Part shown: piece after piece, positions 8,742 through 18,492 of the stretch
Numbering within the stretch: position 1 is the stretch's first letter
Layout of the letters: every line of letters starts with the position of its first letter
NCBI GenBank assembly: GCA_026417135.1
Contig: JAOADV010000001.1
Coordinates: 62,001-126,000 of the forward strand
Direction of reading: 5' to 3'
From: Ignavibacteria bacterium
Lineage (GTDB): Bacteria; Bacteroidota; Ignavibacteria; Kapaibacteriales; UBA2268
DNA length: 64,000 nucleotides
Translations under genes and position numbers: made by a program
The notes under the pieces: generated by a model
Database searches by the model: none
What the model saw: only the letters and a program-made list of their open reading frames with translations
Told to the model about the DNA's origin: nothing

Positions 8742-9564
8742 TTCGGCTTTGGTGTTTTAAAAAGCTTGAAATTTCAATAAAATCCATAGGAGTAAGTTCA
8801 TCACTTCGACAATTAGAATATTTTGAGAGGAGTGATGAAGAAACAACTTCATCGTCTAAACCAATTCTTTTAAAGAGCGAATTGGCAAGTTTCTTTCTTC
8901 TTTGATTAAAAGCGATTCTAACAATATTCTTAAACTCTTCGTAATCGATATTTTCAATTTTTGCAGTGCTTTCATTCAGAATAATTTCCACCAAAGAGGA
9001 ATCAACTTTCGGTTTTGGAACAAAGCAGGTTCGAGCAACATCAAAATGCTTTTTTACTTGCGCAAATACTTGAAGAAGCACAGAAAGTATCCCATATTCT
9101 TTGCATCCAGGTGCCGCAACGAATCTATCGGCTACCTCTTTTTGGACTAAAAGAACAGCTCGAGAATAGTAATCCAAGTTGTCGAGAATTTTAAATATTA
9201 TCCGACTGGTTATGTTATACGGAATATTTCCTACCAATAGAATCTTTTTCCCAAACTTTACAGAAAGTTGGGCTTCGGAAATTGTTAGAAAATCTTGGAA
9301 ATGAATTGCGAAATATTTTGCAAAACTTTCCGAAGAAAAATTTTGAAGATATTCCTTTAAATCTTCGTCAATTTCGTAGCCGAGATAGAAAACTGGAAAT
9401 TGAATTAAATACTTGGTTAAGACACCTTTACCAACACCAACTTCAACAACAAAGTCATCCTCTGCAAGCGATATAGCATCGACGATTTTCTTTGCAACGT
9501 TTAAATCCCAAAGGAAATTTTGGCCTAAGTGTCTTTTGAATTTGAATTCAGAAAATTTAGTCAT
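8734..9564 (-). CDS. rsmA: 16S rRNA (adenine-N6,N6) dimethyltransferase KsgA/RsmA
   Basis: A 276-residue Rossmann methyltransferase that dimethylates the two adjacent adenines of the terminal 16S rRNA hairpin late in small-subunit assembly. Seen are the N-terminal LGQNFLWD, the SAM loop EVGVGKGVLT (about 41-50), and the catalytic motif NIPYNITSRI. The C-terminal region (QRRKKLANSL) fits the family. Its ATG shares one base with the TAA of the upstream HIT gene (TAATG), and its end overlaps the ABC gene by eight bases. Confidence 0.95.
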   Translation of the reverse strand: MTKFSEFKFKRHLGQNFLWDLNVAKKIVDAISLAEDDFVVEVGVGKGVLTKYLIQFPVFYLGYEIDEDLKEYLQNFSSESFAKYFAIHFQDFLTISEAQLSVKFGKKILLVGNIPYNITSRIIFKILDNLDYYSRAVLLVQKEVADRFVAAPGCKEYGILSVLLQVFAQVKKHFDVARTCFVPKPKVDSSLVEIILNESTAKIENIDYEEFKNIVRIAFNQRRKKLANSLFKRIGLDDEVVSSSLLSKYSNCRSDELTPMDFIEISSFLKHQSRNG

Positions 9565-10064
9565 TAACTGATTTCGTCGAAGGCTTTTACAAGCATATTA
9601 TAAATCTCATCCATCGCTTGGGAAACTACCTTTGTATCTGAAACTAAGGTAATAAAAGAAGTATCTCCATTCCATCGTGGAATAATATGGAAATGAACGT
9701 GTTCTGGCAAACCAGCTCCCGCTACACGACCAATGTTTACCCCGATATTAAATCCGTGGGGTTTTAAGGATTTATTTAAAACATTAAGCGATTTCCTAAT
9801 AGATTGAAATAAATCGAGAAGTTCAGATTCGCTTAGCTCATCGAAAATTGGAATATGCTTAACTGGGCAAACCAAAAGATGCCCAGCGTTGTAGGGAAAT
9901 TTATTCATCAATACTATCGAAGAATGTGAAGAAAAGACTACAAGTCGAGATACCTTTTCTGTTGGATTGTTAATTGCTTCGCAAATAAAACAAGTTTGAT
10001 TTTGCTCTTCGTCCTTAAATGATTTTATGTATTCAGAGCGCCAAGGTGACCAGAGAATTTCCAC
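9564..10064 (-). CDS. HIT-family nucleotide hydrolase/phosphorylase
   Basis: A 166-residue histidine-triad protein. The triad is EHVHFHIIPRW with His122, His124 and His126; an N-terminal CFIC pair plus later residues resemble the metal-binding part of the longer HIT proteins that act on Ap4A-like dinucleotides. The opening WSPWRSEYI is typical of that subgroup. The start is a GTG at 10064 (an ATG two bases upstream is out of frame). It is the first gene of the operon with ksgA and the ABC exporter; I see no convincing promoter box in the 60 bases upstream. Confidence 0.88.
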   Translation of the reverse strand: MEILWSPWRSEYIKSFKDEEQNQTCFICEAINNPTEKVSRLVVFSSHSSIVLMNKFPYNAGHLLVCPVKHIPIFDELSESELLDLFQSIRKSLNVLNKSLKPHGFNIGVNIGRVAGAGLPEHVHFHIIPRWNGDTSFITLVSDTKVVSQAMDEIYNMLVKAFDEIS

Positions 10065-10124
10065 ATCAATAAGAAGATAAAAATTTCGACCTAAAAAGTA
10101 TGCTACAATGGTACGATAATAGCC

Positions 10125-10988
10125 TTACAAAGTAAATCTTATATCTACCCCAGCTTGAATAGAACTAACTTTCCAAGACTCGACATTATTAACGTTAGTT
10201 ACACCAAGATTGTAGAAAATGCCAGGGATAATGTCTATCTTTGTTCCTGTGATAATTTCATACTGAATACCAAACTTCAAAGAAAATCGAAAAGCAGTGG
10301 ATTTAACATCAGGATTTCTTGAAGTTGGTCTCGCTGGAGCTCCATCCCAAGCTACTATTGTTCTATCATTATTTTCATATCGAACAATTCCTTTTTCTTT
10401 CCATTGGTCACGGGGCACCATTTTAAACTTTACATTTGCAGGTTCAACAATTTCCATTTTTTGCAAAAGGTTACTTTGAAGAACGAAATCAAAAGTGGGA
10501 CCACCAGTTACAACCAACCCATAAGCTATGTTAAATTTATACATTGCTTCAACGGTCAGCATACTATAAGTAACATTCAATGTATGTCTAGTCGAAGAAA
10601 GGACAGTTGTAAATCCACCTCGGCCATCGTCAACAAGGGACGGATAGGTATCCCCTTCCTTTTCGAAAACTGCAGGCATTGTATTAAAAATAATCCTTCC
10701 AACAAGGGAATGCTTAGAAACAACTCCACCCAGAATCTGTTCGTAAAAACCACCAACGTAAAATCCATTTGAACTTCCATTAGTAAAGAAGGGGCACAGT
10801 GGGTCATCCGCAAACGAAGCAAGATTCGCAGAATGCACGGCGCGGTTAAAACCAGCAACAGGACCTAAATAAATCGCTGCAGTCCCTCGACCCGGTCCGA
10901 GAGGTGTTGGTCCTTCCTCTTCAACTTGGGCAAAAACATCAATGAAAGTAATAGAGAAGCAAACCAAAAGCATTAAATAAAATTTCAT
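10125..10988 (-). CDS. Exported outer-membrane beta-barrel-like protein, unknown function
   Basis: A 287-residue protein with a signal peptide (cleavage probably after VFAQ near residue 21). The mature part alternates hydrophobic and polar residues in short strands and ends VDIRFTL, a plausible outer-membrane beta-signal. I do not recognise a named family. It follows the giant T9SS protein by seven bases on the same strand, so the two are very likely co-transcribed and may act together at the cell surface; that link is inference. Confidence 0.7.
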   Translation of the reverse strand: MKFYLMLLVCFSITFIDVFAQVEEEGPTPLGPGRGTAAIYLGPVAGFNRAVHSANLASFADDPLCPFFTNGSSNGFYVGGFYEQILGGVVSKHSLVGRIIFNTMPAVFEKEGDTYPSLVDDGRGGFTTVLSSTRHTLNVTYSMLTVEAMYKFNIAYGLVVTGGPTFDFVLQSNLLQKMEIVEPANVKFKMVPRDQWKEKGIVRYENNDRTIVAWDGAPARPTSRNPDVKSTAFRFSLKFGIQYEIITGTKIDIIPGIFYNLGVTNVNNVESWKVSSIQAGVDIRFTL

Positions 10989-10995
10989 ATAACAC

Positions 10996-13900
10996 CTACT
11001 TCATTTTAAAAACTACTATATGATTTAATCGATTTTCAAATTGCAATTTTACAAAATAAATTCCATTTTCTAAAAAAGAAAAATTAATTTCTTTCCTGTT
11101 CAAACCAAATCCAATATCAAATACAATTTTTTCCATAATTCGGTTGCCTAAATTATCAAAAATTTCACCATATACCAAAAAGTTCTTTTTGGAATTTGAC
11201 AAAAACTCCAAAGACAGAATATCTTCGACAGGATTAGGATAAAAGTTAATTAGTATTGGCTCTTCAATAATTTCAACATTGCGAAGAGGCACAATACAAA
11301 CTGGCTCAACGAGGAATTTAAGATTCGTTTCATTTGAATTATAACAAATCGATTCCATTAGTTTAACTTTAAATTCTCCCTCTAAATGCTCGGTCAAAAA
11401 TAAATCGAAAGGAACTTTAACATTCCAATTTCCGTATTCCCCGTATAATGTAACATTTCTTGCTGTTAGCTTAACTCTGTTCGGTTTTGGCTGAATAACT
11501 TCGAATAGTTTATAAATTGTATGATTTGGCGTAAGGATTGAAAGGACAACATTTCGTGGCGAAAACATAATTTGGCGAGAATCGTTCGATTCAATCCAAA
11601 GTTCAAAATCAAAATTCAGATTAGCTGGCTGTGGAAAATCGCCTCTAATTATCAAATCGTACCTTTTCCCTATTCTTAAAGATTTTTCTTCCAAACCTAC
11701 AAATAAATTCGGCTTCGATTTATAAACCTCGAAAGCAATAGTTTCGAAAAGTAAAGAATCGACTTCCGTTGTCCCATATTTAATAGTAAGTGCTACCGTA
11801 ACATATCCTTCATTAATTGGATACCCATAAAAACTACCTTTTAAGCTCTTTCCTACGTCTATTGTTTTTTCAGTAAGATTAGTATCACCTCGACTAAATT
11901 CGAAGTTGGAGAAGTTGAAGATGCTTTGTTTTAACTGAATAGGTACATTCCCAGTGTTAGTTATCTCAAAATCAATTCTAATTTCATTACATACCAACCC
12001 ATTAGTTAAATAACTTATTTTCATTTTGGCATTTGCAGTATCACGAGATTTAGCAAAACCTTCTATTTTTACGTAATTCAAAGCAAAAGTATCTTCAATT
12101 GAAGCATCACTTTTAACGAGTAAAATCAAAGAATGCTGTCCAACAAATTCGGGTTTAAAAATTATTGGAATTTCAAGATAGTTATCAACTGGTAATATAA
12201 TATTCTCTAACAATGAGTAATCTATTTCAAATGAGCTAAAATTCCCAGTTAATGGGAGAATCTCCCTTATAAAAAGATTTTCATTTCCGGTGGACAGAGC
12301 GATTTTAGCAGTTTTAGCCAACTTATCGAATACAAAAATTGTATCGAAATGGACATTGTAGGTTTCAAGTTTTGGAATAACCCCAAAACCGACTGCTTCG
12401 ATACTAATTGGTGGGTGGAACTTCCAATCCACTGAATAATTCGCTACAATCCTTTGCTCGCCTACTTCCAAAGGTGTAAAAATCACTCGAATAGGTAGGG
12501 AATCGACAATAGAATTTGAGAATTTAAACAACGAGGTATCGAAATTGCTGTTGTAAATGCCAAAATGAGAAAAAGAAACTACTCCAGAAAAATTTCCAGT
12601 ATTTCTTAAGTAAATTAAAGTATCTTTGCTTTTCCCTAAACGAACACGGCCAAAATCTACAAAAATCGATTTTAATTCTGGAGCAACTCCCCTACCAGTA
12701 ATTTCTGCTTTCGGTTTTGTTCTAAATTCATCGAAATAAACCACAAAACTTTGATAAACTCTCCTTTCACGAGGAATAAATAATATATCGAAAAATAAAG
12801 TATCCCCGGGGTTTAAAGTAAATCTTTTTGTGTCCTCGACTTTATGAAAAACATTAAGAAAAGAAACAATCGACAAAGAGTCGAACCTAACGGTTGTTTC
12901 CCCCAAATTAGCTATTCCGACTTTTCCCCTTGCAGTATCTCCAATGAGAACATCCCCAAAGTCATATCCGATGGCAATTAGTTTAGACTCAACTATGGTG
13001 GTCTTTATTGGGATTTTAAACACAAGATTACAATCAGTTCGAATTATCAAAGTATCGAACAAATCTTCAAGCTTACCATTTGGAACAACCGTAATCAAAA
13101 TAGATATCGAGTCCAAAGCCTTTAACTCGATAGGAAAGCGCCTATCCACATAAAATTTAAACCTTTGGTCCGAACGAACAAACGAAATACCTAAAACATT
13201 AATAGTTCCTGAATTATTTTGAAACTTTATGGGCTTACTTAGAGAATCATAAGGCTTAACCCTTTCGAAAAGCAGTTCTTTTGTATAGGAAACATTAGGT
13301 GGTTGATAATTATATGAAAATTTTGTACTATTTCCATTTTTGTCACGCACTTCGATAACAATCTTCGCCTTGTTGTATGGGTCGATTACTTTAGCGGAAA
13401 AATTTACAATCTTAGTTGTATCACTTGTTTGCCCTAAAATATATGAGTAGTTATAAGTGCTGTCTGTAACAACATAAATATAACTTATACCAGAGCTAAT
13501 GCTACTATCTTGCTCAAAAAAAGTGCCTTGAATATTTCCACATTCAACCGAATACGAAAGCAAAGGTGGCAACGAATCCTTTAAGAAAGGATTGAATAAA
13601 CTAGACCCAAGAACAAGCGCATAGGCATCTGCACGTCCTACCCCAAAAACTGTACCAGCAAACTTACCTTGCTTAGAATAAACTCGGTATTTCCCGTAGG
13701 GTATATTAATATTAGCCCAAAAATATTTGTTATCGAAAATTCTAAAAAGGTTAATGTTTCGATTTAAATCTATAATACGAACATCATTAAGATAAATAGA
13801 ATCCAACGCCGAAATGTCCCCTATTATGTTGACATAGTGAGCTACAAACTGTCCTGAATTCCAATCAATGTTTTGAGGAGTTTGAAAAGTTATATTCGAA

Positions 13901-15021
13901 ACAAATTGTTCAATCGGTGGAACTAAAGTCATAGCTGGGTCGTAATTCGGTGAATCACCATCCAACCCAGAATGCATTAGAAACTGAGCCACTTGTATGG
14001 GCTTGTCCGATATCCATCTGACCGGTTCTTTTACAAAAGGAATTGTTAGCACATCATATGCGTTATTTAGATAATAAGTCGTTGTTTGATTGCCTATAAT
14101 GGCTCGAATTGTCGTACCAGCATAATAGGAAACAATCTTGATTAAGTCGCCGTAGGGACTTACTAAAAAAGGAACGGTGATAAATTCTCTACCCCAAGAA
14201 CTTGTAGGCATAAGCATTTCGACAAGATGATTTTTAGAATCCCAACGCGGGACTAAATCTTGCGGGATTGCAGTTCGAACATGCCCGGAAAGTACACCAA
14301 AAGGTTTTGTTCCTTTAATCAAAGTGCCCGAAAGGTCGCCTTGCCCACGCGGGAAAGGGAAAGACTTCACAAGATAAGTTTGACCGCGATTTAAAATAAT
14401 CGTTTTTGAACTTCCAACTTGAACCCCCTTTTCAGTAATTGAACGAGGATAAAATGTAATTTGAGTAGAATCGTGAGCAGAGATAATTAAAAACTCACTT
14501 TGGCGAGGAGTTGAATAATAAATAGAATCTGCCAAAGAATACTGGGCATCGGGCAACATTTTATATTGGTCGTTAGGATAAGACATTACAACATATTCTT
14601 TGCCCCATTTATCCACGGGAACAGCTGTATATGCATCGGAAGTTAAGTATTGGGTTGAAAAACCATAGACAATAATTGGCTGTTGACTTATTATTTCGAT
14701 AGCTTTTTTTCTTGCAACTTCGGATTCAAAATTTTCGAATGCATTTGGAACTTTAACAACTAAATGAGAAGTAGGTCTTACATTACTATACGTTACGCTA
14801 CTGTCGTTCGGGAAATTTATTTGTATGTCGGTAGTGGACGAAGGAAAAATAAAAAGCATAAGATGTAACCCACCAAAGCGTGGGTCGATAGAGATTTCAT
14901 TTTGCATAAAACCAATAAAGAAATGGGTGCCTTCGAAAGCAGAATATTGAGTATCGGCACTTGTTATATTGGGAAGGAAAAAAAGAAATAAAGCAACAAT
15001 ATATTTTAAAAAAGCTTTCAT
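10996..15021 (-). CDS. Giant secreted T9SS protein with IgGFc-binding-like and ASH-type repeat domains
   Basis: A 1341-residue exported protein. It has a signal peptide (MKAFLKY..., ending near NITSA), then a region of about 350 residues resembling the IgGFc-binding N-terminal domain (FIGFMQNE, IIVYGFSTQYLTSDAYTAVP). Next come several repeats of the choice-of-anchor-D/ASH type, each with a pattern like FGDVLIGDTARGKVGIANLG and an ending like EITGRG (about residues 680-1080). The last 80 residues (INFYPNPVEDILSLEF ... GIYFVKLQFE) are a T9SS sorting domain. It is likely a surface adhesin or structural protein. I start at ATG 15021; an upstream TTG at 15051 lies before the expected transcription start. 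The gene has its own promoter and runs into the outer-membrane protein gene. Confidence 0.85.
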   Translation of the reverse strand: MKAFLKYIVALFLFFLPNITSADTQYSAFEGTHFFIGFMQNEISIDPRFGGLHLMLFIFPSSTTDIQINFPNDSSVTYSNVRPTSHLVVKVPNAFENFESEVARKKAIEIISQQPIIVYGFSTQYLTSDAYTAVPVDKWGKEYVVMSYPNDQYKMLPDAQYSLADSIYYSTPRQSEFLIISAHDSTQITFYPRSITEKGVQVGSSKTIILNRGQTYLVKSFPFPRGQGDLSGTLIKGTKPFGVLSGHVRTAIPQDLVPRWDSKNHLVEMLMPTSSWGREFITVPFLVSPYGDLIKIVSYYAGTTIRAIIGNQTTTYYLNNAYDVLTIPFVKEPVRWISDKPIQVAQFLMHSGLDGDSPNYDPAMTLVPPIEQFVSNITFQTPQNIDWNSGQFVAHYVNIIGDISALDSIYLNDVRIIDLNRNINLFRIFDNKYFWANINIPYGKYRVYSKQGKFAGTVFGVGRADAYALVLGSSLFNPFLKDSLPPLLSYSVECGNIQGTFFEQDSSISSGISYIYVVTDSTYNYSYILGQTSDTTKIVNFSAKVIDPYNKAKIVIEVRDKNGNSTKFSYNYQPPNVSYTKELLFERVKPYDSLSKPIKFQNNSGTINVLGISFVRSDQRFKFYVDRRFPIELKALDSISILITVVPNGKLEDLFDTLIIRTDCNLVFKIPIKTTIVESKLIAIGYDFGDVLIGDTARGKVGIANLGETTVRFDSLSIVSFLNVFHKVEDTKRFTLNPGDTLFFDILFIPRERRVYQSFVVYFDEFRTKPKAEITGRGVAPELKSIFVDFGRVRLGKSKDTLIYLRNTGNFSGVVSFSHFGIYNSNFDTSLFKFSNSIVDSLPIRVIFTPLEVGEQRIVANYSVDWKFHPPISIEAVGFGVIPKLETYNVHFDTIFVFDKLAKTAKIALSTGNENLFIREILPLTGNFSSFEIDYSLLENIILPVDNYLEIPIIFKPEFVGQHSLILLVKSDASIEDTFALNYVKIEGFAKSRDTANAKMKISYLTNGLVCNEIRIDFEITNTGNVPIQLKQSIFNFSNFEFSRGDTNLTEKTIDVGKSLKGSFYGYPINEGYVTVALTIKYGTTEVDSLLFETIAFEVYKSKPNLFVGLEEKSLRIGKRYDLIIRGDFPQPANLNFDFELWIESNDSRQIMFSPRNVVLSILTPNHTIYKLFEVIQPKPNRVKLTARNVTLYGEYGNWNVKVPFDLFLTEHLEGEFKVKLMESICYNSNETNLKFLVEPVCIVPLRNVEIIEEPILINFYPNPVEDILSLEFLSNSKKNFLVYGEIFDNLGNRIMEKIVFDIGFGLNRKEINFSFLENGIYFVKLQFENRLNHIVVFKMK

Positions 15022-15039
15022 AATATTTTTATAAACAAA

Positions 15040-15066
15040 CAAATATAACAAAAAAAATCAAAACAA
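15040..15066 (-). promoter_or_regulatory. Bacteroidota-type promoter of the giant T9SS gene
   Basis: On the minus strand, TTG at 15066-15064 (inside the end of the OstA-like gene), a 16-base spacer and TATATTTG at 15047-15040. The transcript would begin near 15033, just before the ATG at 15021. The spacer is one base below the usual range. Confidence 0.5.
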
Positions 15067-16404
15067 AATTTTCTTAGGCTTTCTGTAAAAAAAATCTTTT
15101 GGATAGGTGTAAAATTTTTCGAGATTCTTTTCGAAAATTATATCTGGAATTACCTCTCCCAAAACATTACCATACCATACAACATTCTCTACTTCATTCT
15201 CCCTAAAAAAGATTTTGATACTATCCGACTCATAATTAACAAGCAAAATTTCTCCAGAGTCTTCATTTTTAATAAAATAGGCTGTTTTGGAGTTGGATTT
15301 CCCTATCAAAGTTCTAATTTCATTGTTGTAAAAACTAATTGCAATAGTATCAGAAAATATCTTGTTGATATAGGCACTATCGAAGTTCGAAGGTGATAGA
15401 ACAAAAGCATTTTTGATTAATTCTATGTAGTCGATTCTTCTATCGTTAATTGTAAAAAAAATTGAATCACCACGAAATTCAGTTGAATCGTACCAAAATT
15501 TCGGGTTACCATTCAATCTGCCGTAATTTTTTGATTTATTTATCTCTCCATCTTCACCAATTGCGGACAACCTATTTTTGAATATCTTGACATTCCCAAA
15601 GAAATTAAATCTTTCGTCATCAGTGGATGAAAAACTAATAGTATCTGATTGTATGAACATCGTGTCAATTTTTATGATAGAAGAATCCTCCTTCATTTCG
15701 GAAATCGTATCTTTAATAATAATAAATGGATTACCATAGGACAAAGAGAATTTATCATTTCGATTATAAAACAAATAATTTGAAAAAAGTTCAAATGGTT
15801 CGCTCTTCGAAATTAACTTAACATTAGAAAATGCAAAGTATTTTCCATCCTTACGGTTATTTATCAAAGAATCACAAATTAAAACAAGTGTATCTGTTTC
15901 CAAACGAACTTGCTTCAATGCTTTTACAACATTTGTTTTGCGATTAAATTCTATTGCACTTGCTTCCAATTTAGACTTTTCGTCTTGAAAAGTAACACTA
16001 TCAAAAAACTCGGCTATATTTGAGCGAAAGTTGTAAATTCCTCGTTTTGCCCGAAGTTTACTCGTATAATCACTTATAACAATTTCAGACCAAGAATTAG
16101 CAATCGAAGTATTGCCATCGAATTCAATAAATTCAGAACTTAAAACTAAACTATCCCTAACAATAGAAACTCTACCTATTAATTGCGCCTTGTTATAGTC
16201 AACGAAGTGGATAGCCTTATTGCAATGGATAGTAATATCGTTGTGTTGAAGGCGAACGTTTCCAATAAAATCCCTTATATGTTTATTTTCGAGCTTGTAA
16301 CCAACTATACTATCCGAGTGGAGAAGAATTATAGTATTTTGCGCAAAAGTAAAGCTGTAATAAAGAAAAAGGAAACTAAACAGAGTAAAAAAGAATTTAC
16401 TCAT
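15058..16404 (-). CDS. OstA/LptA-like LPS transport protein
   Basis: A 448-residue protein with a signal peptide (cut near TFAQ, residue 22) and repeated short beta strands of the OstA type: [42 protein letters not shown], and later [22 protein letters not shown]. This is the Bacteroidota OstA-like family, longer than the E. coli LptA, thought to form a periplasmic beta-jellyroll bridge carrying LPS to the outer membrane. Its start overlaps the end of the macro-domain gene by eight bases. Fold assignment is good; a role in LPS transport is by homology. Confidence 0.85.
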   Translation of the reverse strand: MSKFFFTLFSFLFLYYSFTFAQNTIILLHSDSIVGYKLENKHIRDFIGNVRLQHNDITIHCNKAIHFVDYNKAQLIGRVSIVRDSLVLSSEFIEFDGNTSIANSWSEIVISDYTSKLRAKRGIYNFRSNIAEFFDSVTFQDEKSKLEASAIEFNRKTNVVKALKQVRLETDTLVLICDSLINNRKDGKYFAFSNVKLISKSEPFELFSNYLFYNRNDKFSLSYGNPFIIIKDTISEMKEDSSIIKIDTMFIQSDTISFSSTDDERFNFFGNVKIFKNRLSAIGEDGEINKSKNYGRLNGNPKFWYDSTEFRGDSIFFTINDRRIDYIELIKNAFVLSPSNFDSAYINKIFSDTIAISFYNNEIRTLIGKSNSKTAYFIKNEDSGEILLVNYESDSIKIFFRENEVENVVWYGNVLGEVIPDIIFEKNLEKFYTYPKDFFYRKPKKILF

Positions 16405-16918
16405 TTGTTAGGTATTTTTGATAGATTTCATAATTTTCTTGGTCGTAGCAAACGAAAATCACACGCTCAATTTCTGGATTTTGTAATAGAAATTCCTTTA
16501 CAGCCGAAACTGCAATTTCGCAAGCTAATTTTTTGGGAAAACCGTACGCACCAGTGGAAATGTTAGGAAAAGCAATAACTTTAAGCGAATATTCTTTTGC
16601 AAGTTTCAAAGAATTTATGTAAGAAATTCTCAATAGAAATTCTTCACCGTAAGACCCACCTTTCCAAATAGGACCAACTGTGTGAATAACATACTTACAT
16701 TTTAAATTTCCTGCACCAGTAATTACAGCTTCGCCAGTAGGACAGTAGCCAATTTTTTCTGTAATTTGAAGACACTCTTCCAACAATTTGGGACCAGCAG
16801 CTCTGTGAATTGCCCCATCGACACCCCCGCCACCTCGGAGAGTAGAATTGGCAGCATTTACTATAGCGTCGACTTCAAGCTGTGTAATGTCCCCTTTTAT
16901 TAATTCGATTTTTCCCAC
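16397..16918 (-). CDS. Macro-domain protein, O-acetyl-ADP-ribose deacetylase type
   Basis: A 173-residue macro domain. The ligand motifs are [23 protein letters not shown] (residues about 20-42), [19 protein letters not shown] and [12 protein letters not shown]. Bacterial members of this YmdB/MacroD-like group hydrolyse O-acetyl-ADP-ribose or ADP-ribosyl groups. The likely start is the GTG at 16918. It heads a tight pair with the OstA-like gene (eight-base overlap); no functional link is evident. Confidence 0.92.
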   Translation of the reverse strand: MGKIELIKGDITQLEVDAIVNAANSTLRGGGGVDGAIHRAAGPKLLEECLQITEKIGYCPTGEAVITGAGNLKCKYVIHTVGPIWKGGSYGEEFLLRISYINSLKLAKEYSLKVIAFPNISTGAYGFPKKLACEIAVSAVKEFLLQNPEIERVIFVCYDQENYEIYQKYLTNE

Positions 16919-16969
16919 AGAAAAAAAAAGAAACGAATTTTTAACTTAAAAAAAATTATCGAAACTAAT

Positions 16970-18472
16970 TTACTTCACGAAAATGTTTGCGGAAAAATTT
17001 GCCCAGTTTATGATTGGTGAGAAATAAATTCCAAAAACTAAAGTAAAAATCGACAAAAGGAATATTACCACTAAATTTAAAGCTGGAAAAGTTATAGGCT
17101 CTTTTTCTACTTCAATCCCACGAATAAACATATTTCGCATAATTTTTACATAATAGTATAAAGAAATTACGCTATTAACAACCCCAGCAACAGCAAGCCA
17201 AATCAGACCAGCATCGATAACAGCCGAAAAGACATAAAATTTAGCAATAAAACCTGCGGTCGGGGGCAACCCAATTAGTGAAAATAGAAATATTGAAAAA
17301 ATTGCAGAAAGAACTGGTGCCCTATAACCAAGACCTTCGATATCGTTGATATCTTCACTATTAATTTCATTTGCAATCAACATAGCACAGATGAAAGCCC
17401 CTAAATTCATTATCATATAGATAAATGAATAGATTAAAACGGAAGCAACCCCAGTTTGATTCATCACCGCAACACCCATCAAGATATAACCAGCGTGTGC
17501 TATACTTGAGTATGCAAGCAACCGTTTTAAATTGTTTTGCCAGAGTGCGATAATGTTTCCTACTGTCATACTTAAAAATGAAAGAATCGAAATAACAAAC
17601 GTCCAATCAATAGAAGAAATCAAAGTCCATATTTCTTGTTGAGCTGATGTTTCGGCAACTAAAGTGCTACGAACAAATCGTATTAGAACAGCAAAGCCAG
17701 CAACTTTCGAGGCGACAGATAAATATGCAGTAATTGTTATAGGAGCACCTTCATAGACGTCGGGGGTCCAAAAATGAAAAGGCACTGCCGAAATTTTATA
17801 TGCAAAACCCATTAATATCAAAATTATCGAGATGAAAAATGCAAGGGACGGAATTGGACTTGTTTGCAAAATTTTATTTATTTCAACTATATTTAAACTT
17901 CCGGTTAACCCAAAAAGCAAGGATATACCATAAATCATAAGCCCAGAGGAAACAGCCCCAAAAATCACATACTTCAACGACGCCTCGCTCGACCTTTTGA
18001 TTTCTTTTGTATAACCAGCAAGAATATACGAAGAAATACTCATCGTTTCGACTGCAAGGTATATTAATATCAAGTTCAAAGAGCCAGTAACAAGAAACAT
18101 TCCAAAGGTCATTCCGATGAGGAAAGTATAAAATTCTCCAAGCGATAATTTGTTGTGTGTTAACTCCTTGCTATTGAAAGACATCAAAATTATTATCACA
18201 TTGGTGAGAAGTATAATTAATTTGATGAAAATTGAAAAATTATCTACAACAAAAGAGTTAAGGAAGCCAACTTGGTCTTTAGGAATATAAAATAGCGAAA
18301 TTCCAGCTGCAAAAAAACCAACAAGAGCAACGTAAGCATTAAAAAATTTCAATCTTTTAAAAAATAAGTCGCTTAAAATTGCTAAGATGAGCGAAACAAC
18401 TAAGAAAACTTCGGGAAGGAAAAGGAACAAACTTTTTTGAATATCTTCAACAAAACCTAAAATTTCCAACAT
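16970..18472 (-). CDS. nuoN: NADH-quinone oxidoreductase subunit N
   Basis: A 500-residue antiporter-like membrane subunit of complex I with about 14 membrane helices. Typical blocks are the conserved Glu helix ILIYLAVETMSISSYILAGY, the broken helix around HFWTPDVYEGAP, and LLAYSSIAHAGYILMG with its conserved Lys just before (NNLKRLLAYSS). It is the last gene of the complex I operon. I start at the ATG at 18472; a GTG nine bases upstream in frame is an alternative. Confidence 0.95.
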   Translation of the reverse strand: MLEILGFVEDIQKSLFLFLPEVFLVVSLILAILSDLFFKRLKFFNAYVALVGFFAAGISLFYIPKDQVGFLNSFVVDNFSIFIKLIILLTNVIIILMSFNSKELTHNKLSLGEFYTFLIGMTFGMFLVTGSLNLILIYLAVETMSISSYILAGYTKEIKRSSEASLKYVIFGAVSSGLMIYGISLLFGLTGSLNIVEINKILQTSPIPSLAFFISIILILMGFAYKISAVPFHFWTPDVYEGAPITITAYLSVASKVAGFAVLIRFVRSTLVAETSAQQEIWTLISSIDWTFVISILSFLSMTVGNIIALWQNNLKRLLAYSSIAHAGYILMGVAVMNQTGVASVLIYSFIYMIMNLGAFICAMLIANEINSEDINDIEGLGYRAPVLSAIFSIFLFSLIGLPPTAGFIAKFYVFSAVIDAGLIWLAVAGVVNSVISLYYYVKIMRNMFIRGIEVEKEPITFPALNLVVIFLLSIFTLVFGIYFSPIINWANFSANIFVK

Positions 18473-18492
18473 CGGCGCCACACTAATTAATC

